A DNA stretch of 14,255 nucleotides from Parachlorella kessleri (lineage: Eukaryota > Chlorophyta > Trebouxiophyceae > Chlorellales > Chlorellaceae). Below are positions 1 through 7,534 of the stretch, one piece after another; positions within the stretch are counted from its first letter, which is position 1; the number at the start of each line of letters is the position of its first letter. The stretch is taken from assembly GCA_001598975.1 (NCBI GenBank), contig BBXU01000731.1, positions 1 through 14,255 of the forward strand, in the 5' to 3' direction. The notes under the pieces are model-generated. The model saw only the letters and a list, made by a program, of their open reading frames with translations. It did not search any database and was not told the origin of the DNA. The position numbers were made by a program, and so were the translations under genes.

Positions 1-11
1 GGGGNGGGGGG
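1..11. other. G-run with an ambiguous base at the window edge
   Basis: The window opens with a run of G interrupted by one N at position 5. This is a direct sign of uncertain base calling, so copy-number claims close to this edge, such as the duplication at 187-326, need checking against reads. Confidence 0.8.
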
Positions 12-288
12 GACCTTGGTGCGTAATTGGATGTAGCTGTGCGGCCAAGGGGGGAGGCGCCGTGGGTGCGGACGGGAGAGGAAGTGCTCTGTGCCTGGCT
101 GTGTCTGCCTGAACACCTGCTACTTTGTGCCCGCCTGAAACTCTATCTCAACAACTGGCCAGCCTCGGCCTCGTTGCCTGCCTGGCTGCAGGGAGGGCAA
201 CTTTGACATGGTGGGCAACAACATCCCCGCCAGAAATCCTGTAACAGCTTTATAACAAGTGGCCCTGGCCCTTGTTGCCTGGGTGCAG
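12..288 (+). other. 3' part of an upstream catalase intron
   Basis: No earlier catalase exon could be found here: the conserved stretch that should precede the first visible exon is absent in all three forward frames. I read this region as the end of an intron. It carries a duplicated acceptor plus exon start (187-229). A TGTAA pentamer at 240-244 could act as a premature polyadenylation signal if transcripts retained this part. Confidence 0.6.
187..229 (+). repeat. Upstream copy of catalase splice acceptor and exon start (pseudo-exon)
   Basis: These 43 bases are identical to 284-326, at an offset of 97 bases. They contain the TGCAG acceptor and the first 38 exon bases, which encode [12 protein letters not shown] after the split Arg codon. 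The sequence before it (151-186) also resembles 255-283, so the duplicated unit is about 75 bases. Reading on from this acceptor reaches a TAA in frame at 253-255, so its use would truncate catalase. It is therefore a pseudo-exon, a source of unproductive splicing, or an assembly duplicate. Confidence 0.85.
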
Positions 289-326
289 GGAGGGCAACTT
301 TGACATGGTGGGCAACAACATCCCCG
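284..326 (+). repeat. Downstream, functional copy of the duplicated acceptor and exon start
   Basis: This is the second copy of the 43-base perfect repeat at 187-229. This copy continues into the full conserved catalase exon, so I take its AG at 287-288 as the working acceptor. Confidence 0.85.
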
Positions 327-3300
327 TCTTCTTCATCCGCGACGGCATGAAGTTCCCCGACGTCATCCGCGCCCTCAAGCCCAACCCCAAGAACCACATC
401 CAGGAGGGGTGGCGCATCGCAGACCTCTTTTCCCATATCCCCGAGGCCATGCACATGGTGAGTGCTGTGAGCATGCAGCCAAGTGGGTGGTCTTGAGTGG
501 TGCGGGGGTTGTTGGGCCGCCCCTAGTGTCGCCTGCTGCTGTTGCCCGTCCTCTCTCTGTGTCGCGGAACATGTTCAGGCAACGGGCAAGTGTGAAGTTT
601 GGAGATCTTCTTCCTGTGGTGCTGGGTGTGAGTCGTTGCATGGCTGGGCAGAGGTGGGAGCTGGCTGCCGCCGGACGGGATTCAGTTGCTTGCTGCTTCA
701 CAGTGCTGGCAAAATGGGGATGACGTTCCCTACCTAGGGTTGGCCTGTCAGATTGCAGGCTCGTTGGTGGGTGTGCCCCTCCTGCGGCATGGAACGGCGC
801 ACTTACTGGAGTGACCTGTCCAGGAGGGGAGCCCACCACTTACAGTATGGGTAATGAGGTTCCTTAGAACCCGCTGCTTCGCCCGCAACAGCCCCTTGCT
901 TGCGCCCGCAGTTCACCTGGCTGTTTGACGACTGGGGCGTGCCGCTCAACTACCGGCACATGGAGGGCTTTGGCGTGCACACCTTCAAGCTTATCAACCG
1001 CGAGGGCAAGGAGACGTACTGCAAGTTCCACTGGAAGCCCAAGTGCGGTGAGTGGGCCCAGCTGGCCTGGAGCACCAGCCTCTGCTGGTGGGTAAGGCTG
1101 GTTTGGTGGGCGGATGCTGGCATGAGGCTATGCCACCTCCACGGACATTAGCCTGCTCCTGCCTTCCGAGATGGACATGACAGGAAGGGGTCAGACAGCA
1201 GCGTGGGCGGGTGCCAGCTGCGTCAATAAGCAGGCAGGATCGGAAAGGAGGGACACAAGCCTTTTGTGCCTTACTGCTTTCCTTGGGCAGGCGTGAAGTT
1301 CCTGCTGGAGGACGAGGCTGTTGTGGTGGGCGGCACCAACCACAGCCACGCCACGCAGGACCTGTTTGACGCCATCGCACGTGGCGAGTACCCCGAGTGG
1401 CAGCTGTTCATCCAGACCATGGCCATTGAGGCGAGTCACGGCATGGCGTGGGTCGGGCCAGCATGAAGGCAGCTTGTTTCTCACAACCTGAGTTCTGGAA
1501 GACCTTGTGGGGTGGGGTGTGAATTCAGCAGGGCACATGCTGTGCATGGAGGTTGGAGGTAGGGCGTGGCGAACCGTGGGATAGCGTGGGCATGTGCACA
1601 ATCAAACATAGGGCGGCCCGCATTGCACACCGACCAGGGCGCCATCATTGAGTGGGCGCAGCAGACAAACAGGCTTGTTGATGCCGAGGCAGACACGTCA
1701 GTGAGCTCACTCAGGATGGTGATGCTTATCCTGCAGGATGAGGACAAGTTTGACTTTGACCCACTCGACGACACCAAGATCTGGCCCGAGGACATCTTCC
1801 CTCTGCAGCCGGTGCGTGCCAGGGCGGCAGTCCCTTTTTGTTCCTAGTCGCTGTGCAAAGCAGACCAGCAGCCGGTTTTTGGTCGGGCATGGCCTCCCTT
1901 GCAGCTGGGCCCTTGTCAGGCATCTGCTGTGGGGATCAGTTGGGCTTCACTGCTCGACATGCAATGTGTACCTGTTGTATAACCTATATCTGCGAATGCA
2001 GCCATCCCGGCAGTCAAGCTGACATTTTTGAAAAATGGCTGGTTGCCTCGCAGGTGGGGCGCATGGTGCTGAACAAGAACCCCGACAACTTCTTCCACGA
2101 GAACGAGCAGCTGGCATTCTGCCCCTCCATGATCGTGCCTGGTAAGTGGACCATACTGCCAGCGTACGCGTGCCTGTAGGCGCGTGAAGTCGGCCCCCCC
2201 AAAGTGGGTGTTCCGGGGACGATGCCCCTCGCCACTCATGCCATTGGGACTGGTTGCCTCCATGCTCACGGGGCCAATCCATGTTTTTGGCACCAGCAGC
2301 CCTGCTGTTGCTGCACTGCTGCAGGCATCTACTACAGCGATGACAAGATGTTCCAGACGCGCATCTTCTCCTACCAGGACACGCAGCGCTACAGGTGGGG
2401 GCGGCTGTAGCAGCAGCAGGCCTGGGCATGGGCATGAGGAGGGCTATTGCTGCTGGTGGTCTCAGTGCCGAGGCTCGTAGCTTGTAGCGGGTAGCGATGT
2501 GTCAAGAGTCGCAGCCTACCGGACTAGCTAGCTCGGACTAGCTCGCTCCAAGGCCAAGGCCATATTGCCACCTGTCCGGCCCAGTGTCAATCCCGCGACT
2601 GCTTGCCTGGCCTGCAGGCTGGGCGGCAACTACCTGATGCTGCCTGTCAATGCGCCCAAGTGCGCGCACCACAACAACCATCATGACGGCGTGATGAACT
2701 TCATGCAGCGCGGCGAGGAGGTACGCGCCCGCCCTGGCTGCTTAGCCTTGCTTGCTAGACGACCGCAACAGCTGCAGACGACCGAAATGGGTCGCATTTG
2801 GGGATCGGCTTGCTGTTGTCGTGGTGCTGCTGACACTGTGTTGCTTGGTCCCCAAGCTGCATAGCCCGACAGAAGGGCCTGGTGCAGTGCACGGTCTTGC
2901 AGCCTAGTTCTGAGGACATGGTCCTAGAGACTGAGTCCTGGGAGCTTAGTCCTTACCTTCTTGTTAGTTTGTTAGTAAGTAGTCGGGACTCCCCTTTGCG
3001 GGGTGCCTTCAACCTCTGGTTGGTCCTATGTACTCCTTGTGCAGTTTTGCCCAACAGGTTGTACTACTCGCTATGCCGCAGGTAAACTACTTCCCCTCAC
3101 GCTACGACCCCGCACGCCACTCGGACCGGTACCCCATCACGCGCCAGGTGTACTCGGCTCCGCGTGAGCGCGCTGTCATCGGCAAGGAGAACAACTTCAA
3201 GCAGGTAGGTGCAGCTGAGATGGCATGGGGAGCAGGGCTGATTCGCAAGGTGTGGGATCACCTGCTAGCGTCAGCGATGGTGGCTGCGGTCAATGCCTGA

Positions 3301-3977
3301 GTAGCCTCTGGGAGAGCTACACATCGGCCGGTGTGCGGCTTTCAAGTTGTCATGCAAGGTTGGTCTGAGTGGTGGTGCTTAGCAACCCGAGTGGCCTACG
3401 CTGCAATGCATGCTACTGAGCTCCTACGCTGCTTCTTTCCTCGCCCTCGGCTGTAGCCCGGCGAGCGGTTCCGCAGCTTTGACCCAGCCCGCCAGGAGCG
3501 CTTTGTCACCCGCATTGCCGATCTGCTGCTTCACCCGCGCTGCACCCAGGAGATCCGCAGGTACGTCACACAATCGCACAGTCACTTCAGCTGTCTTGAG
3601 GACCGAGCATGAGTCACCTTGTCGAATAGTATGTGCAGTTAAAGTGGCGGACTGTGTGGCTGCCTGGGGTGGACAGGGAGTGCAAGTGTGAAGGGGTTGG
3701 GCGCGTGATATAGGGGTTCTTGTTGCTTGTTGACATGGGGACCCTAAGTTCCACTTATTTGGGTCCGTACCCTTGTTGCCTGTGGGAGGGTTGCTGCATC
3801 CCAGATGCATGCAGCACCCGCATGCATGATGCAGCAAAGGAAGTGGGTGGAGACCAACTGGGGACTTATGGGCATGTGAGTTTGTTGTGCAGGGTCTGGG
3901 TGGGGTACATGTCCCAGTGTGACGCCTCCCTGGGCCAGCGGCTGGCAGCGAAGCTAAGGGCACAGTCTGCGCTGTGA
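289..3977 (+). CDS. CAT: Catalase (haem, mono-functional), C-terminal 363 residues, ten exons
   Basis: The enzyme breaks hydrogen peroxide into water and oxygen, usually in peroxisomes. Exons are 289-457, 912-1047, 1291-1430, 1737-1811, 2054-2141, 2325-2394, 2618-2720, 3082-3204, 3457-3560 and 3893-3977 (TGA). All phases agree and give 363 residues in register with plant-type catalases throughout. The window therefore lacks roughly the first quarter of the protein, including the catalytic His. Visible landmarks are the distal-pocket Asn in VGNN (about residues 7-10 of the fragment), the proximal haem-ligand signature RIFSYQDTQ with Tyr219, and the HHNNHHDG block. The chain ends in -QSAL, at best a weak peroxisomal targeting tripeptide. 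All introns are GT-AG except 1431-1736, which is GC-AG. The family assignment is certain; organelle targeting is inferred. Confidence 0.97.
1431..1736 (+). other. GC-AG intron in the catalase gene
   Basis: The donor reads GAG|GCGAGT and the acceptor CTGCAG|GAT. Joining here gives [17 protein letters not shown], which matches the length and register of other catalases across this junction. No nearby GT donor keeps frame and length. Confidence 0.85.
2521..2548. repeat. Two-copy 14-base tandem repeat in a catalase intron
   Basis: GGACTAGCTAGCTC (2521-2534) is followed directly by GGACTAGCTCGCTC (2535-2548), with one mismatch. It lies in the intron 2395-2617. It looks like a small replication-slippage product. 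Confidence 0.8.
3791..3837. repeat. Perfect inverted repeat (hairpin) in the last catalase intron
   Basis: TTGCTGCATC (3791-3800) pairs with GATGCAGCAA (3828-3837), and ATGCATGC (3805-3812) pairs with GCATGCAT (3820-3827). This gives an 18-base-pair stem with one 4-base bulge (3801-3804) and a 7-base loop (3813-3819). It sits about 55 bases before the acceptor of the last exon. Confidence 0.85.
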
Positions 3978-4519
3978 AGTGGCCCAGCCCTTAGCTGAGA
4001 GTCAAGGTTAAGAGTGCAAATGAACCCATGGGAGTTGTCGTCAGCGGGTGGTCCTGGGGCACTGAAGCTGTTTCTTCGTCTCCTTGGTACTGCTGGAGTG
4101 GCATCGGTGCCTGGAGGCTGTGGGCAACCAGCCAGCCTGCTGGCAAAGCATGCAGCCTGAGCGAGCGTGAGTTGGTCTGCACAGTTTTGTCTCCGTCTAT
4201 TGCCACCGGTTTGACTTGATGAGCTGCTGGCCGGTTTTCGCGCCCAAACGTGGTGAAGCCCAGCTAGCATCCAATGCATGCCTTCAGCTTGCCCCTGCTA
4301 TACCATGGGAGTTGTGTGCCTTGGTAGTAGTGTATCCTGTCTGCTTTGTTTTGCTAATGACTAGAGTAGAAGTAGCTAATGAAGCCGCTACACTGCAATT
4401 TCTGCGGCTTGGGACCCGGCATAAGTTTTGGGCTAGTCCGACGCTTAGCATCCCTGCATAATGCTCCGTCTTGCAGTTTTGGTGTGTGCTGGAAGGTTCA
4501 GCGTAGCTCAGTTTTGTAA
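3978..4519 (+). other. Catalase 3' untranslated region
   Basis: No coding exon is recognisable here. The stretch runs from the catalase stop to the first TGTAA pentamer on this strand (4515-4519), which suggests a 3' UTR of about 550 bases, a common length in green algae. Confidence 0.6.
4515..4519 (+). terminator. Catalase polyadenylation signal TGTAA
   Basis: TGTAA is the usual polyadenylation signal of chlorophyte algae. This is the first copy after the catalase stop codon. Cleavage would be expected about 10-20 bases downstream. Confidence 0.6.
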
Positions 4520-4664
4520 ATAATAAGTCACTGGTTTTGAGGGAATGACACGGAGTTGATGCGAAGTTATCCGTGGCAAGCGATGGAGCTGCTCCCTGAC
4601 ATCAGTATGGACTCAATTTCAGGCTTGGTCCAAGAGCCCAGTCACCCAAAGCCGACAAGTCCTG

Positions 4665-4669
4665 TTACA
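4665..4669 (-). terminator. Polyadenylation signal of the distal secreted-protein gene
   Basis: TTACA on the + strand is TGTAA on the - strand. It is the first copy after the stop at 4918-4920, giving a 3' UTR of about 250 bases. It faces the catalase signal at 4515-4519 across about 145 bases, so the two genes end tail to tail. Confidence 0.55.
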
Positions 4670-4917
4670 GCCTTAGCAGCATGTGGCTGGCGCAGCCAAG
4701 CTTTGGGCTAGGCCAACCCTGAAAGCTAACACAGCATTCAGCCCAGCTACCAACCCTACAGTGTCTGTCAAGTGCTGAAAGTACTGGCCTGTATCCTGCT
4801 ATTATTGAGAGCATCGTGTCCACAACCCCTCGTCAGACCAGGTATGCCACCTTACTGACAGACTACATGCCACCGCAACAACACCTACAAGCCTCCCTCT
4901 CAGCAACAGTCCTACTA

Positions 4918-5672
4918 CTACAACACCACACCCATCAAGGCAGCAACAGCCATGATCACTGCCCCAGCTGCCACCCTCATGGGCGCTTCGTCGCCAGAGC
5001 TGACAACTCGTGGGTTGACCCCCAGGATAGTGCTGGTGGCCTGAGCCAAGGTGTAGTAGTATAAGCAGTTCATCGTGTCCGCTGGGCTGTACATCACCAG
5101 CCCGTACGTGTCCCCACTGGGCTGCATCTTCCAGCTTTCCTGTGTGTATGTCATTGAACAGTTGCTGTTGTAGCCGCTCTCGAAGTTCACCGTGCCGGTG
5201 GCAACCTTGGCGGTGGCTGCAGAGCACAGAATAGCGCTTTCGGCTCGTCAGTTACTCCTTCAGCACCTTTGACAGTTTTGAGCTGTGCAGGGGACACAGC
5301 AGCTCACCTGCAATGGTGGCCTGGCTGTATGGGCTGGCTGGGATGCTGTCAAAGTGGCAGCTGGCTGCCCCAGTCAGGTTGTAATTGCATATGGGAAAGA
5401 TGGGAAACAGAACCAGGTCAGTGTCTGACTCTTTCACTTGTAGTTGCCCCCAGCACTGCTGCACCATCAAGGATGGGCTTGTAGCAGGGCAACTGTAGCT
5501 GACCAGAGACAGAATCCCACTTCTAGTGAACGAGGTGCCTGTTGTGGCCTGCAGCATTGGAAGACCCTTATCACAGTGGCCCAGCCTCCCTGAGATGTCC
5601 GGCGGGTGCAAGCTTCACCTGTACTGTGCTCAGTGTACAAATCAGCGCAGCGAGGACAAGCTTCCTGGCCAT
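4918..5672 (-). CDS. Secreted, Cys-containing, putatively GPI-anchored protein of unknown function (paralogue A)
   Basis: Three exons on the - strand: 5672-5619, 5548-5308 and 5216-4918 (TAG), with introns of 70 and 91 bases, both GT-AG, phases 0 and 1. The model gives 197 residues. Exon 1 is exactly the signal peptide (MARKLVLAALICTLSTVQ). The mature chain has six Cys, in YSCP, QQCWGQLQV, PICNY, SCHFD, SNCSM and NCLYYY, and Asn glycosylation sequons NLT and NCS. After a Ser/Gly/Asp-rich stretch (VVSSGDEAP) the protein ends in a hydrophobic tail of about 18 residues with nothing after it, the layout of a GPI-anchor signal. A single C-terminal membrane helix is the alternative. I do not recognise the domain. 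Gene 5958-7031 upstream is a diverged paralogue with the same first two intron positions and phases, which strongly supports the model. A cell-surface or wall role is inference. Confidence 0.8.
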
Positions 5673-5957
5673 CGTTTGCTAATTTTGTTTATTCGCTGGT
5701 GTTAGCAGCGGCGGCACTTTGGGTTACAGAAGCGCCGTGCGTTTGAAACGTAGTAGGCGCTTGCACTGAAACGTTATGGCATGTATAACCCAAGAGTGCG
5801 GTTACAAGAGAGGTCTGGAAACAGCAAAAGTCCCTGCACGCGGCCCTGTAGTCATCAGCAAGGCGCAAGCGCGGAGGATCAGGCGGAGCCAAGACCTCGC
5901 CGCACCACAGTGCACGCAACCAACTGCAAATCATAGCTATACCGACCTACATGGCCG
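5673..5957 (-). promoter_or_regulatory. Short spacer between the two secreted-protein genes
   Basis: These 285 bases hold the 3' end of the upstream gene (TGTAA at 5816-5812) and the promoter and leader of the downstream one. I saw no clear TATA box. The start context of the downstream gene, CAAACGATGG, is favourable. Confidence 0.5.
5812..5816 (-). terminator. Polyadenylation signal of the proximal secreted-protein gene
   Basis: This is TGTAA on the - strand, about 140 bases after the stop codon at 5958-5960. A second copy lies at 5728-5724. Confidence 0.55.
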
Positions 5958-7031
5958 CTATAAGAGGTGCAAAACCGCTGCGCTAGCGATTGCTGCTGCC
6001 ACTGCTACTGCTGCCTTGCCAGCCGTGCTCCAAGCTCCGTTCCACCGCCCATAAGTCTGAGGTGCAGCTCCCAGGATGTTTGAAGTGCTGTATTGGAGCT
6101 GTAGGCAAGAAGTAAGGTTTATTAACAAGCTAAGCCACACGTAGAAGAGTGTGGCAGTATGCTGCGGTGTTCTTGGCATACTCTTCCAAGCTTCTCACCT
6201 GGTACGCGTAGAGACACTGATTCCCAAGGACTGTCATTATGAGGTGATGCTCTGTACTGGTGCTGGCCTCCAGCTTTATCTCTGTTGAGTGCCCAGCCTC
6301 ATCATGAATGTAGCCCCTGGCTCCGGAGCCTGCACTCGACAGAGATGGTCAGATAGCGGTGAAACGTTTCCTGAAAAAAATAGACTGAGGTCAGGCAGAG
6401 TGGCCAAATTGCCTCTGCATCGCCTTAAAGCGAAACTAGTCCTGCAGCCACCTCCAGATGCAGCTTCTGACACGATCCAAGACACCCCAGACACAACCAG
6501 TGTTGTACTCAAGGAGGTTTGCCCGTATGTCACACGTCATGTTCCCACAGCAACCCACCTACAACATCAATGTAAGCCTCCAAACATAGCGTGGTCTCGT
6601 TCCCAGGCTGCTGTACGCCCACTGGCCACAGTGGCCAAATTGCAACGCTGCCGTCCGTGCCTGCTGTCGTGTTCTTGTCTTTGCACTGGAATACCTCAAC
6701 CTGGCTCCAGCACTCTGTGATATAGCTGCTGCCACAGCCATCAGAGAAAGACTCCAGCGTCATCATCCCAGCAACATCGTAGCCAGTGGATACACAGGGT
6801 GCGGACTGCGTGCAGAGGCACAAGGGGGCGCCTGGTCACTGGAGGGCAGACATTACCAGGCAGTCCTTGCAAAGGCCAAGAGCGGTCAGCCAGATCAAGG
6901 TATGGTAACAAGGGACACATATTAAAGCTGGGCAGCTGTACGCTGATCATACGCCAGTCACAGCGATCCCACACCTGGCCAGTCGAGACCAGCCCCAGGA
7001 CCAGCAAGAGAAACTGCAAGTTGCGATTCAT
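5958..7031 (-). CDS. Secreted, Cys-containing, putatively GPI-anchored protein of unknown function (paralogue B)
   Basis: Four exons on the - strand: 7031-6975, 6805-6559, 6329-6199 and 6098-5958 (TAG). Introns are 169, 229 and 100 bases, all GT-AG, phases 0, 1 and 0. The model gives 191 residues. Exon 1 is the signal peptide (MNRNLQFLLLVLGLVSTGQ). The mature chain has six Cys, in APCVS, DGCGS, ECWSQVEV, FQCKD, LCLEA and NQCLYAY, and glycosylation sequons NTT and NET. It ends in an Ala/Val-rich hydrophobic tail (about 20 residues), like a GPI-anchor signal. It shares with gene 4918-5672 the CW[GS]Q[LV]xV block, the CLYxY block, the ST[SI]..ILG block and the first two intron phases. The intron 6198-6099 is missing in the paralogue. 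Function is unknown; a surface or wall location is inferred. Confidence 0.8.
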
Positions 7032-7534
7032 GTTGATACCTAAGTCTTTATTAAATACTGCAGTATTGCAGGCCAGTAGGGCGCACTCCAAACGCTGCCG
7101 TTTCGCGCTCTCGGTCGACCCTGCTGCGGATGCTGCGCAATGAGGGCGCGAGAGTAGGCTCCTCAATAGTCTGTGTGGTGTACAGCAAACGAAATGCATA
7201 TAGAAGGACATGAACATATATGAGGCCTGACTAGACCGCCCGCACTGCCTCGGTAACACGCGGCCTCCCAACAACCTCAAGAGGGCTGGCTCAGAATACA
7301 ATAGGATGCTGGGGACCTTTCGCTGTTTGTGACCCTAAGGTAAGAGTGAGGACGCGGCATACAAGGGCATCTGGAGGGTTTTCTCACCGCTGTTGCTGCC
7401 TGCTCTAGTCCCCACTCATCCATACCTGAGTAACAGTTACAAGGCATACCGTTGAGGCCTGCAGTGCCCAGCATGTCTTGAAGTGCCTGCTTCTATATGC
7501 AAGCATGTCCTGGCTGGCCGCTGCAGTTCAGGGC
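7032..7534. promoter_or_regulatory. Divergent promoter region
   Basis: This spacer of about 500 bases separates two divergent starts, at 7031 (-) and 7535 (+). No convincing exon was found. TATA-like stretches occur at 7049-7057 (very close to the - strand start) and 7494-7498 (about 40 bases before the + strand start). Neither is strong enough to call a TATA box. Confidence 0.45.

Noticed and set aside
3410..3963. Overlapping open frames on both strands around the last catalase exons
   Set aside because: They run through conserved catalase exons in other frames and show no independent features.
4500..4525. GCGTAGCTCAG resembling a tRNA A-box
   Set aside because: No matching B-box, acceptor stem or anticodon arm follows within tRNA distance.
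6330..6370. Stronger-looking acceptor TTTTTTTCAG 41 bases before exon 3 of the 5958-7031 gene
   Set aside because: The added 41 bases contain a stop in the frame required downstream. The acceptor at 6331-6330 keeps the phase shared with the paralogue. The upstream site could still be a minor alternative.
4918..7031. Elicitin-like proteins (six-cysteine secreted proteins of oomycetes)
   Set aside because: The cysteine spacing and the CW and CLYxY blocks do not match the elicitin pattern; only the cysteine count agrees.
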